The notes under the pieces are model-generated. The model saw only the letters and a program-made list of their open reading frames with translations, was not told the origin of the DNA and searched no databases. A stretch of DNA of 64,000 bases from Callorhinus ursinus. Taxonomy: Eukaryota > Chordata > Mammalia > Carnivora > Otariidae. Below, piece after piece: positions 9,653 through 21,259 of the stretch. The number at the start of each line of letters is the position of its first letter. Position 1 is the first letter of the stretch. The stretch covers positions 5,550,334-5,614,333 of the forward strand of contig NW_020312894.1 of NCBI RefSeq assembly GCF_003265705.1, written 5' to 3'. The translations under genes were made by a program, and so were the position numbers.

Positions 9653-12600
9653 CCCGAATTCCGGGTCCCTGGCTGTCTGGCCAGCATAAGAGGACCGGTC
9701 ATCCCGACCTCACAGTCTTGGGCTTGCTATACCTCCTTCTCTCTAACTGCATTAAATGCTTCCTTGACACATGGTTGTCTAGGCTGAAAAAAACAAGCTC
9801 TAAATATTTTTGCATTAAATACGCAAAAATTAAAGACAGGATTGAAACCACTGACACTCTTGTTTTGTGCTCCATGGAAAGTTGCTGCTCTTATTACCAG
9901 GCGAAATGTGTCTGCAGCCCTTCCTCTTGGGCCATGGCAAAGAGAGGCCTTTTATTTCTCAAAATCTGCCTGTGTCCCCCTTGGCCAATTTGGAGGCAAT
10001 CACCACCGATTCCACAATGAGTTATGGTCCAATTCTTTTCCACGAGAAGAACGTGAGGAGGCACGCAGGCTCATCAGAATGCAAAGTGGGCGAGAGAAGG
10101 GTTTCTCTAGCAGACAGAGCCAGGAGCAAAAGAAGAGGAGGAGGGAAAACAGAAACCAACCGACAGAATCAAGACACGGAGAAAACAACAGGCCAAAGCA
10201 GCTAATGAAGAGGCAGCCAGTATGTGTGCTGCTGGGGGTATGCACGGGCGTGTGTCCACGCGGCGCACTGAAGGGGAGTGAGCTTGCTGGGTGGGCGGAG
10301 AGTCAAGTGGTCCTGTTGCCACTGTCTGCAACTGATCCCTTCTGCGAAGGATCTTAAAAGCCATCCTTGCTTTTCTGTATCTTCCCCTAAATTAATGACA
10401 TTTTAAGAAACACAGGACATATATTTTCTCCCATTAAATCAGTACAAGTCCAGTCCAATTACAGGACGAGACATACGTTCAGACATATCCCCAATTTTAC
10501 CCTCTTCAATGAGTTCCCAAACCGCATACGGTTACAGACCCCACGCTTACAAGCAGCATATTTGATACCTCCATGGCCTCTGCATTAATCTGGAACACAC
10601 ACTCGACAGCAAAATGTTACGGTCCAATATTTCTCCCAATCCATTTGATTTCTCTAGTATACATGTGTGCTTCCAAATGAGTCCTCAAAGGGTGCATTAT
10701 GCAAACTGAGCAAATACAAGAATGACAATGTGGTACATTCCGTCTGCACAGAAATGTAGATTATTTGTGAATGATGGTAATTGCCCAGATTTGGATTCCA
10801 AGTTGGTATTCGGAGGAAGAGTTAAAGAATGCTGGTGTTCCGCTGGAGGAATGATTTGTAAAATGGCACAATGTCTATGAATATGAACTTTTGAAATATG
10901 TAAATATTTGGCATCCCCAGGAGCTCAGAAGAAGCTGCCTTTGTATCTCTACTCTTGATGAGATGCAAGCTTTTGGATGAGGGTCTTCGTAATACTACGT
11001 GTCAATCAACCACCATGGGTGGAGTGCGGTGCTGAGGCCCCGTTCAACGCCACCACTGATTCTCTTCTTGTCCCATTTTACAGGCCATGAGGCAGAGGCT
11101 GAGTGCTTCCCCTCAATGAGTAAGCGGCAAAAAACTGGGAGTGAACGCAGGGCTGCAAGGTGGGCGCCGAGCAGCTGAGCTAAGGTCCTTCCCCTTGTCC
11201 AGATGTACATTTTAATTATTTTTTCTGAGAAATCTGAGGCCCCTGATGATGGCCAACGGGAGGTGGAGACTCATCTCCTGCAGGCTTCAGGGAAAGTTGC
11301 AGGAGGGTGAGGAAAGGCCACCACAGACGGCGCCCCAGTCCCCTCCCTGAGGTAGTCTTCTGTGGCCGGGCTCCTCAGGAGACCAGGAGTTCTCTGGAGC
11401 AAGAAGAGGCCTGTATCGGCCAAGATGCACCTGGCAGTGGCTCAAGTTAATTTTCAGCAGGTCAGAACAGTTTAAAAATGGGGGCTTCCACATTAGAATC
11501 GCCAAAATCCCAAAGCCAGCTATGTGTAATTGGATGCAGTATACTCAGGTGCTTAAAATATCAAGTCGAAAAAGAAAGAAAAGAAAGACCCCAGAGCAGG
11601 TTTGAGAATGCCAAGAGTGGGCGTGCTGAGTAGCATGGATGAGAAAACCCAGCGCATCAGGAGTCGGGGCGGATACTCAAACAGGTGATCGAGAGATACT
11701 CAATTAAGGGAGCAGACTGCCACGTAATGCTGCAAACTTCATGCAACAAGGCTGGGCTAGCTGGCATGATGCAGAAAATGAAGAAGTCAGGAGAACATAG
11801 CAAATCTCCACAAAACCAGTCCTGGGACCATGCAAATGGCCAGTTGGGAAGACATCGCTTGGGACGAGAATGTCACAGAGAAGGCAAGCCAATGGCCTCT
11901 TATTTTACAGTGACGAGGACTAATCGGGAGGACTCCCAGGGAAGGAGACAGAGGCAGGGCACCACCTTGAGTTAGAGGTCAAAAGGCCAGGGAGTGCAAA
12001 TGTGCTATTTACTTCACCTACAGAAATGTTTAAGAACACGTGTACTGTTGAGACTTTCCTTCTTAGAGGAAGCAAATCTTGCTGTTTTACTACTCTTTAC
12101 TATGCTGAAGCTTTGGACCCCAACAGGAATGGGGTAACATGCCTGTTGAAATCCAGAGCGATGCTCCCCCCTCCCTTTGGAATGGAGCCCCATGCATGGG
12201 GTGCCCGTGTTTCCAGAGGGAAGCGATGCGGTGACCATGAAGCTTTATTGCTCCCATGAACCCAGCAGAACTCCTCTGTACAGCACACTCGGGGGGGCGG
12301 GGTTCTGGTTCTGGGTGGTGGACACAGCGGGTCATTACAGAAGCTGTATTTGAACCTGGTCCATACACAAGAAGCAGCGTTGGGGGAGAACTGTGAAAAC
12401 TTTCATTCTGTAGGCTCTAAAGAAAATTACTCTCCTATGCTTTTTAATTGATTTATTTGAAATGCATTTAGAAGTCCTAGGAAGCTTTTGCTTTTGAACA
12501 ATGGGCGGGGTGGCAGGTAGGCTGGTGGTAACTGTGCAGAACTTGTCCTGAATCCTGAGCATGGGGACCAGGTTGAGCCCCAGCGGCAGAGGAAAAACAA

Positions 12601-12689
12601 GGAAATAAATAAACATCATATTCCTTAGAGTTCAAAGCAATGCAAAGCAGGGGCAGAGAAGTCAGGATACAGTTGCAGAGAACTTAAAA
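9653..12689. other. Intronic DNA, mostly unassigned
   Basis: Apart from a minus-strand MIR at 11035-11195 I recognise nothing here. A 171-residue plus-strand frame at 9842-10357 resembles no protein I know and lacks exon signals. The stretch at 10680-10900 is AT-rich and repeat-free. Confidence 0.6.
11035..11195 (-). repeat. MIR SINE
   Basis: 'tcccattttacaggccatgaggcagaggctga' followed by 'agtaagcggcaaaaaactgggagtgaacgcagg' is the reverse complement of the MIR core and tail. Confidence 0.75.
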
Positions 12690-13060
12690 ATCAGGACACA
12701 AAATGCCTACTAAACAAAAAAATGCGAACTTCATTAGTAATCACAGATGAAAATGGTATGTCATTATTTGCCTGCCAAAATAGCAAAGGAGTATTTAAGT
12801 GAGGATAATGTTAGCAAGGGGGCAGGGGATGAGCACTCTTACACGCTGCTGGTGGGAGCATAAATTGCTATAACCTTTTTAAAAAGCGATTTGGCAATAG
12901 CTTTGAAAAGTCTTGGAAAAAATACTCATCTCCTTGGTAATTCTATTGCTAACAATCCACCTAAGGAAGTTAATTCAAAATATGAAATTTTACGCCTAAA
13001 CATGTCCGTCACATTGCTGAAAACAGCTGCATCGTGTTGAACAATAAGCGACTGTGTTAA
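12690..13060 (+). mobile_element. Old L1 3' fragment
   Basis: 'cttcattagtaatcacagatgaaaatgg', 'cacgctgctggtgggagcataaattgc' and 'gcgatttggcaatagc' match the end of L1 ORF2 and its 3' UTR. It is highly diverged. Confidence 0.65.
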
Positions 13061-13078
13061 AGAATATGATGTTTTATA

Positions 13079-13280
13079 GGATTGCGGGATAAAATACAGG
13101 ATGTCCAGTTCAATCAGAATCTCAGATGAACAACAAAAAAAATAAGTATGTCCCAAATATTGCAAGGGAAAATATTACATGGGACATCCATACACAAATG
13201 CATCCATTTATCGTTTAGCTGAAGCTCAGGTTGAACCTGGTCCCCTGTATTGCTGGTTGCTACATCAGGCAACCCTCCGA
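13079..13280. repeat. Interspersed repeat with internal inverted repeat, copy 1
   Basis: The left arm 'atacaggatgtccagtt...atctcagatgaacaac' is an imperfect inverted repeat of the right arm 'agctgaagctcaggttgaacctggtcccctgtat'. The centre has 'gtatgtccc...gggacat'. A related copy lies at 34578-34742. I recognise the type as a common mammalian fold-back repeat but cannot name it securely. Confidence 0.6.
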
Positions 13281-15447
13281 GAGTGTGATCATGAAATATT
13301 ATGCTACCACTAACACAGTAAACATTAACTATGCAAATCTGCACTATTTTAATAACATGAGAAAATGCTTGAGGAACAAACATGGAGATAATTACATATC
13401 CATATTTCAGCAATATAAAGGATATAGCAGAAAAAAGAAAATAAACATAAAGAAGGAACAAGGAAAAGAAAGAAGAAAAAACACAGTCATCAGGGGTCGG
13501 AGGACAAAACTAGATCATTTTTATAAACTGAAAATATATTAATATTTTAGAAGAAGGTCCTGAGAGAAAAAAGATGTCATCTGGCAGCAGGGACCAACTC
13601 TCCCTGTCCCTGAGTTCTGTTTCCGGCTCCCCTATCGTCAAAAATCGAATCCATGGACCACCCTGTCCAGGCAGACGTGGTTACTGCTCTGCATTGCTCC
13701 TCAAGCCCTGGGCTGCTTTTGCCTCTGAAACTCCTAGAACCACCCTCAGTGTTCAAGTGTTAAAGCTGCGTGGGCTCCCAGGGTACTAGGCAGGTGGACA
13801 GGCAGGAGAGGGAGTAGGCAGAATGGGAGACAGGTAGAACCAACAACAGGCAGAATGAAACACAGCCGGTGGAGGAGGGGACGTCTGGCAGGAGGCAAAT
13901 GAATCTAAGATGTCACTGCAAGATATAGACGCCAAAGATTTTTAAAAAGGACAGATATGGGAGAATGGGAATTGAGGATGAGACCTACCTACCCTTTAAA
14001 CAGTATCTCTGTCCGCTTTGCCTAGTGTAAGGGCTAAAGGTGAGTGCATGAGTTAGAAAGAGCAATCCCAAGGGTTCTGATGCCTGGTCTCAAGGAGTTG
14101 TGAGGGTGTGCACCTCCTCTGTGTAATAAAGAGAGACTTAGCCATGTGACTTGAAGGTGGGGTATGAAATTGCTCGTGGTGGTTCCATCAATGAGATGAA
14201 AATAGCTCACAGGACCCTGGAGCTCACACTTTGCATGCAGCACATCTCTTCTCTCTGGGACTCATGGCACAGGCAGAAATTTTAACTCTCTTCGAAGTGT
14301 TCTAAATGGCAAGGGATTTGGGGGCAGCTCCAAATTACAGAAGCCGTGGGAGCTGTGAACAGTGACCCAGGAGCACCAAGTGTGGAGGGCAGGCTCCAGT
14401 CTGAATGATGGGAGAATTCCACTTAAATCTGGGATTACACCTCACGACTTCCAGGGATGACTTGTTGAAGATTTTGAACATGTTTTCACCGAGGTAAGTA
14501 CTTTGAAGAGAAACTCATTTAGATGTTGAAGTTTCAAATATGGTGATGAAGACAAACCTCGTAATCGTCACTAAAGAGGAAAGAAAAGGGAACCCTCCAG
14601 TGACAGGCGTGATATACTGCTCAGGGGCATTGGGCAAGAATCGTGGTAAAGGTGGGAAGATGGATGACTTGGCAAATTCCGAACTGATTTTCATTTGGGG
14701 GGTCATTCAAGCCAAAGAACCGATACTGTAAAGCAACATTATGAGCACAGAATATATGGAAAGGGAAGTAACTGAGAGCGGCGTCTGCCATTTCAAAGGT
14801 AGGCAAGACTTGGATGGATGAGTTCTTGGTACAGGGAAGGTGAAAGCTCTAGGGCTCTTGAAGGCTTTCTGTTTTCAAAAAGAGAAAGCCACAAGTGAAA
14901 AGTGTAAGGGTTCTATTTGCTATGAGGAAATTTAAAAAAGGAAAATAGAGAGTCCAAAGCGTTAACACCAGGAATACCTCAAAATGTTCCCTGGCCCAAA
15001 GATTCCTCCCAAGACTCTGTAGACATGACGTTTGTGAAAATATTACCTCAGGGCTTCTGCATGAAGAATTAAGAATAATCCAAAACATGCTTTCACCTCT
15101 GTTTCCTCATATTAAGCTGACAATAAAGAACACCGTTTAATTCACAAACCCATAAAGCCGAAGAGAATGAGGAGAGACAACTAAAGACAAGAGAATTCTG
15201 GAAGCCAACAAAGGAGTCACGAAAGGTTATGGAGTGCCCCGGACGCAGGAAGGCAGTGATCATCTAACAGGAACCTGCTGATTCCAGGCACAGAAACCTA
15301 GGAAGACTCAGAAAGCGAGGCTGCATTGTGAGGTGGAAATCAAGAGCACTGATGTCTTTAACATGTGGCCTATCTGCCCACTCCCAGCATGTCCACAGAG
15401 GGGATGCTCCCACTCACTCCCAGGCAGGAGACCACATGTTTATTGCT

Positions 15448-15460
15448 GGCAGGGGGCGAG
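15448..15460 (+). promoter_or_regulatory. Possible CTCF core motif
   Basis: GGCAGGGGGCGAG preserves the central GCAGGGGGCG of the CTCF consensus, but its flanks match less well. It is a motif match only. Confidence 0.3.
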
Positions 15461-15841
15461 GGGGTGCCTGACAAAGCAGAAGAGAAAGAGGGGAAGGAGC
15501 CACCTGGCTCAAAGTATCTAGTGATAAGCAACCAAACACTCCACTCTGTTCTGCCCAAGTCCCAGCATATCAGCAAGGACGTTTAAACTAACCCCTTCCA
15601 CCAGTCTTAGCCCCACATCAAACTGGAACAAGCCTATGCGCTCTCTGCCCACAGAGGTTCAGCCCATCCAGGCTCGCTGCACCTCCAAGCTCTGTGCACA
15701 CATGGGAAACAGATAGTCTGATCGAGACTGCACAGCCTCCTGAGTAAAGTCAATCAAGCATGAGTAAGAGAAACCAAACGAACAAGCAAAAACAGACCAA
15801 GAGGAAGGAAAAAAATTGGGGATGTATTAGAGAATTCAAAG

Positions 15842-15863
15842 ATCTATAATAATTATTATAGAT
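15842..15863. repeat. 22-bp perfect palindrome
   Basis: The sequence from ATCTATAATAA to TTATTATAGAT equals its own reverse complement over all 22 bases. TAGA/GATA repeats lie directly to the right. Confidence 0.95.
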
Positions 15864-15990
15864 AGATTAGATAGATTATATTCATAAAACAAGAACATAA
15901 TGTTATAAAAAAGGAACAAACACCAAGAAAGGATTCTGGAATACTCAAACTATGATAGAAATAAACATTTTAATAGAAGTGTGGGGAGGT

Positions 15991-16196
15991 GGGCGCCTGG
16001 GTGGCTCAATGGGTTAAGCATCTGCCTTCGGCTCAGGTCGTGATCCCGGGGTCCTGGGATCGAGCCCCGCATCGGGCTCCCTGCTCAGCAGGAAGCCTGC
16101 TTCTCCCTCTCCCTCTCCCTCTGCCCCGGCTTGTGTTCCCTCTCTCACTGTATCTCTCTCTGCCAAATAAATAAATAAAATATTTAGGAAAAAAAA
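15991..16196 (+). mobile_element. CAN-SINE (tRNA-derived), young-looking copy
   Basis: The head 'gggcgcctgggtggctca', a pol III-type body, a (CCCTCT)n pyrimidine tract and an AAATAAATAAAATA tail are all present. A perfect 16-bp target-site duplication, AGAAGTGTGGGGAGGT, flanks it at 15975-15990 and 16197-16212. Confidence 0.97.
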
Positions 16197-16249
16197 AGAA
16201 GTGTGGGGAGGTAAAACTAGCAAAATCCTCTAGGGAGTGGAACAAAAAG

Positions 16250-16274
16250 ACACACACGCACGCGCGCGCACACA
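16250..16274. repeat. Alternating AC/GC tract (Z-DNA prone)
   Basis: 25 bp of strict purine-pyrimidine alternation with a CGCGCGCGC core, lying between two SINEs. Confidence 0.85.
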
Positions 16275-16305
16275 GAGTGAGAACATCAGAGAAATTCAGT
16301 GTCTG

Positions 16306-16525
16306 GGGCACATAGGTGGCTTGATCAGTTGAGTGTCCAACTCTTGATTTGGGCTTAGGTCATGTGATCTTGGGGTCATGGGATTGAGCCCTGCCTGGGG
16401 CTGCGAACTCGGTGCACAGAGCCTGATGTCCCTCTCCCTCTGCTCCTCCCCCCGCTTTCTCTCTCTTTTTCTCTTTCTCTCAAATAAATAAATAAAATCT
16501 AAAAACAAAAACAACAACAAAAAAC
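16306..16525 (+). mobile_element. CAN-SINE, older subfamily
   Basis: The head is diverged: 'gggcacataggtggcttgatcagttgagtgtccaactcttg'. A polypyrimidine stretch and 'aaataaataaataaaatct' tail follow. The flanking duplication is imperfect: ATTCAGTGTCTG at 16294-16305 against ATTCAATATCTG at 16526-16537. Confidence 0.9.
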
Positions 16526-16609
16526 ATTCAATATCTGATAGGCAGGGATTCCAGAAAGAAAGAACACAGAAAATGGAGACAAACGCTGTTTTTATAAAAT
16601 GATAAGGAT

Positions 16610-17195
16610 ATCCACATAAAAACTATTAGAATAAATGAGTTCAGCTCATTGCAGGATACAGGATCAAAATACAAAAATCAACTGCTTTTCTATACCCTAC
16701 CAAGGAACACTCCAAAAATTAAATTCAGAAAATAACTCTATTTACAAAAACTTAAAGAAAAAATATTTAATGGAAATATACCCCGTGTTCATGGATTGGA
16801 AGACTTAATATTGCTATGATGGCAGTATCCCCCAAATTAGTGTCCAGATTCCATGCAATCCCTACCAAAATCCTAGCCAGCAACTTTGTACAAATTGACA
16901 AGCCAATCACAGATAACCCCAAACCACATGATTCCATTGCTAGAAAATATCCAGAATAGGCAAACCTATAAAGGCAGAAAGCAATTAGTGATTGGCAAGA
17001 GCTGAAGGTTGGGAGTAAATGGGGAGTGACTACTCATGGGTACAGACTTCTTGTGGGTATGATGACAATATTCTAAAATTGATTATGGTAGTAAACAACT
17101 CTGTGATTATACTAAACACTTCAACTGTTCACTTTAAATAGATGAATTTTAGAGTATGTGAATTATATCTCAATAAAGCTGTCAAAAACTTTTTA
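16610..17195 (+). mobile_element. Old L1, ORF2 fragment joined to 3' UTR
   Basis: 16610-16870 follows the end of L1 ORF2 ('cattgcaggatacaggatcaaaatac', 'catggattggaagacttaatattg'). 16935-17195 follows the 3' UTR ('ccagaataggcaaacctataaaggcagaaagc' through 'gaattatatctcaataaagctg'). The stretch between them is deleted. Confidence 0.85.
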
Positions 17196-19639
17196 AAAAT
17201 AGAAAATAATTAAATAATATAATTTTTCTCAAATGGCATGCACTGAGTGTCCAGCACGACCAAGACTCATCATCATGAGATTTCACAACACTAGGGATAA
17301 AACAATGATTCTAAACATTAAAGAGAAAAGGAAAGTGAAAAGCTGCATAGTGCATTGGGAATTGCTAACAGAGAGGATGGGGTGGGGGACAGCTAATTCT
17401 CAGGACAAGCAAACTATTTGCCCTGATCAACCAAGGAAGTATACTATTCAGATGTAAAATAATAGTAACATACTTGGAAAAACATTTTCAAATTCTATGA
17501 TCCTTGTAAAGTTGTTCTTTCTCCTTAGATTTTTTTGAAATAGGACAGATGACAGTTCTTCCCCTTTGCTTTGATTTCCTCACTTATGTGTTTCCATGTC
17601 ATATGAAACATCTTAACCCTTTTAGGACTGTAGGGGAACTACAGAGAAGAAATGAACATTGAAAATGCAGGTGGAACAATGCTGTAAAATAAAGAAAGGA
17701 GAAGTGCGCCATGCAAAATCCGTCAGAAGGCACATGTCATTGCTGCACTTGTATAAAGGTATTTCATGTGTTGTTAACTGAATATTTGATGAGGCATAAG
17801 ATATAACTGAAAGACTGAATCAGGTACTATTTTAAAATGAAGGTTCTCAGAAAAATGAGTATTCACTCACATCATTTGAACTTAGTCCATTTTCCCAGGA
17901 ATACAATCCATGGTAAAACTGAGGACTGTGTTATGTTCCTTTTCTCATTTCAAGATCCATTCAGTCCCACGAAGCCTTTATCCAATGTGTGGGGGTCTTT
18001 TTATTCATTTAGCTTCCAAAGTACTGCAATTCCTTATTTATCAAGGACCATAAAGTGAGGAATGTTTGTAAAAAGGAATTACACAAAATTAAAAATAATA
18101 CGGTTGAGAGACTACACTAATGTTACCTATTAGCTTTTTTCAACTCCTAGCAACAAAATTACACCTGTATCTTAAATTTAAATTGAGTGTCTGGTTGAGT
18201 TCATAGAGTACTGGTATTTCGTATTATCACAGACACTATAAGGAAAGAAATCTAATTTTAAAAACAAAATCAGTTTCAATTTTACAGCAGCAGTAATTGT
18301 AGGAAGACATTTATAGTCCAAATATACCGAAAGGGACTATCTGAATCTTAAGTTACCCATAACAATTATCTGCTACTTATTCAATGCAATAAATTAAACA
18401 CATATTCACATTTGTTACAGAGGATAAAAATAAACAATAAAATTTTACATATACAATTATACTTTAGAATGTAACGAGGAATACATACTTTGTATACAAC
18501 TTAACATAATCCATTTGTTGCTAACACAAGTCAGAGAGTAAAGCAGAAAATCTTATGTTTATTTTCATAAACTTGGCAAATCAGATAATATTAAAGCCTT
18601 AGAGAGCTTAGGATTTTCCAAATCTCTCCCATGATATATAGCATCTTTATACACACTGTAGTAGAAACAGTAACTCAGTCATAATAAAATTTTACCATTG
18701 AAGGGAGGATCAATATGCCTACATATTTTTTTTTAATTGACTTCTGTCCATAAAGGACACTATCACCAACCATACAGATTACAGTTGAAACTTTCTTGGA
18801 TAAAATGAAATTCCTCTTTATGAATCATAAGGATATTATCCTCAATATTATTTATATTGGTTGGATGTGTGGGTAAAGAGGAAACTGTCGCATACCAAGT
18901 TTTAAAAAAATTAAGTTCATGAATCATAAGGAGATAAAATATATTTTGAAATATGAGAATATTATATAATAGAAACAGACAATCTTAATTATAACAATAT
19001 CATTTCTAAGGAAATACCTATTTATACATAAGCAGATATATGCTCAAATACTACACATCATGATACAGCACTCACAGCTTATCCGCTTATGAATCTGTAT
19101 GCCCCCCCAGGGATATTGATGCTAAAGGCCCTTGATGTTTATTTTCAGTCTCCTGCCCTGGGGACGTGTGACAGAATCCAGGGGTATCCAAGAGGAATTT
19201 TGCAGAGCAATGTACCTGTCTAGCAGGTATCTAAAGGAGAACACATCCCACTGGGGCTCCATGCTGACCCATCTCCACCTCACCACAGCCCTGAGGAAAT
19301 CAAAGGTTCCCAAGAGTCTCAGGAAGAAGAAATTGAGGGAATAAGGCCAAAATGATGGGAAGATTCAAACTGGTGCAGAGTATTAACAAGTGCAATACTC
19401 AATGAACATTAGAGTGAGCATGTGTTGACAGCATGGAGCTCCTGGGGGGCGGTCAGAGGGGACTAAAAAGAGCCCTGCCCAGATCAGCACACATGGGGCC
19501 AGAGAAACAACCCTCTTCCACACCTGTGGAGCCAAGTCAAAAGGACACAGAAGGATGCTTGAGGACGCTCCCTTGGCCACAAGTGGGACAATCCGGGACT
19601 GAGTTTCAAAAAGAATAGTAAAAGAGAAGGATTATAAAC
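17196..19639. other. AT-rich intronic DNA, nothing recognised
   Basis: This stretch, above all 18,060-19,080, is unusually AT-rich and has no long frame. No SINE, LTR or L1 landmark was seen. It may contain very old repeats that cannot be recognised by eye. Confidence 0.5.
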
Positions 19640-20412
19640 ATTAAATTTTAAAACCATGAATCTACACTGATAGACCAATACACAAGTGAGAGGAGTCGGG
19701 GGATGAGAAGCAAAGGCAAAGCTCTTCTTTATAGAAGACTAAAAAACATAGATGGATAGAAGATTTTAGATAGAAGAATGGAAGAATTCGAAGATCACCA
19801 CTTTCGACCCCAAAAGGACTGCTTGATTCTAGCCAGGGTCTCCCACGGGTACTGAAACCAGCGGGTCAAGGTCACTGGGAAAGGAAGATATTTGCTCAAT
19901 TTGAAAGTACTGTATCCTGCCCACAGATTCTTCTGTGCCTCCTAGGATGACGGCACACTAAGGACACATTATCACCTAGGTAGTGTTTTGTGCCAAAAAC
20001 CTTTGCTCGTGATGAAATGCACAGATCCAGAAATGGGACATTTGGCAAGACAACTGGCCTAGGCCTTCAAAAGAATCAGTGAGGAAATTTCATTTGGGTC
20101 ATGTATGATATTATATTAGGGGATCATGGTTAATTTTTATAGATGTCATAATCTTATTGACTATGTAGCAGAGTTATTCTTAGAAGACACATGAAACAAT
20201 TAAGGATGATGAGTCCTGACATCTGTGGTGAACTTTTGGTCTAGTAAAAAACAGGTTTACATTACACAATATACAACACAATGGAGGAAGGGCAGAGATA
20301 ATGCATTTGGGCAAAATGTCCATAAAGGGTGGATCTAGTTAAGGCGACTACTATTTTTACTATAATATTTTTTTCAAATTTCTTTATCTAAGAAAACATT
20401 TCAAAATAAAAA
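19640..20412 (+). mobile_element. Old L1M 3' UTR
   Basis: 'aaaaccatgaatctacac', 'gggatcatggttaatttttatagatgtcataatc', 'gataatgcatttgggcaaaatgtcc' and a closing 'aacatttcaaaataaaaag' follow the 3' UTR pattern of L1M elements. Confidence 0.65.
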
Positions 20413-21014
20413 GCTGAGGGAATACAGAGTACCCAGTCTAGTGGAGAAGACACATATGACAACAATTAAGATACAATGTCACAAATATTAGAAAAGGGAG
20501 TTATTACAGACTGACAAGGGAATTCTAAGAAGGAAGCATTTCTTTTCCAATCACAGGAACTATTACTCAATATAATAACAGGAACACAAACAATGATTTA
20601 GCTATTTTAAGATAGGCTTGGGGAGGGGAGATAGGAGAAGTGAAGAGCTTTAAGCAACCCAAATTCAGGAATACTCACTCAGGAGAATGAGGAGCTGAAG
20701 TGTAACTAAGTGGGGGTGTACTGCTTTTGCATATATAAAGCTCCACCATATGCATTCTTCTCAAATGCAGGGACGGCTGATTGGAGCACGCACGGCACAT
20801 GTATATTCTCGCCTTAACAAAACAGTCCACAGTGAGAGGAAAAGGGAAGAACAGAAATATCCGGTTTCCCTACCAAATAGGGATCGTCATATCACTCAGA
20901 CTCCTTTCGATATTTTACAATATTGTTCTCTTTATGTTAAAAGGTATACAGCTGTGTCATCAAAAAGTAGTGTAGGAGTCAGTGTTTCAGAGGCAGACAT
21001 TTTGGAATAATCAC

Positions 21015-21200
21015 CTGAGATCAAGAATGCTGTGCGAAGCAGAACAGGCTATTTCACCTTTCCGAGCCTCAGTTTACACATCTGTACAATGGCAACAATG
21101 ATTTTAAAATCTGGGCTTCTTGAAAGGTTTAAATTGGTCATATACGTAAAATTATTAGCACACTGTTGGCTATGGAATGAGTAACGGCTCTCATGTGTGC
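21015..21200 (+). repeat. MIR SINE, 3' half
   Basis: 'tttcacctttccgagcctcagtttacacatctgtacaatgg' is the diagnostic MIR segment. Confidence 0.8.
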
Positions 21201-21259
21201 TGATGATGAGGAATAAAATACAGAAACATACACAGAAGATTATTTTAAAGCCACTGAGT

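Larger units (their letters stand above)
13281..15990. other. Intronic DNA, no recognised repeat or gene
   Basis: I see no exon with splice signals here and no repeat family I can name. It holds a CTCF-like core at 15448-15460 and a 22-bp perfect palindrome at 15842-15863, followed by short GATA-type repeats. Confidence 0.5.

Noticed and set aside
9842..10357. 171-codon plus-strand frame as a possible novel gene
   Set aside because: No recognisable domain and a low-complexity charged stretch. Competing frames cover the same DNA, and no promoter is evident.
15991..16060. tRNA gene (A- and B-box-like sequences)
   Set aside because: These are the tRNA-derived heads of CAN-SINEs. They carry a SINE body and A-rich tail and do not fold into a full tRNA.
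20720..20745. TATA-box promoter (GCATATATAAAGC) for the short frames at 20750-21010
   Set aside because: A lone TATA-like string in AT-rich intron, with no CpG island, no recognisable protein and no splice signals.
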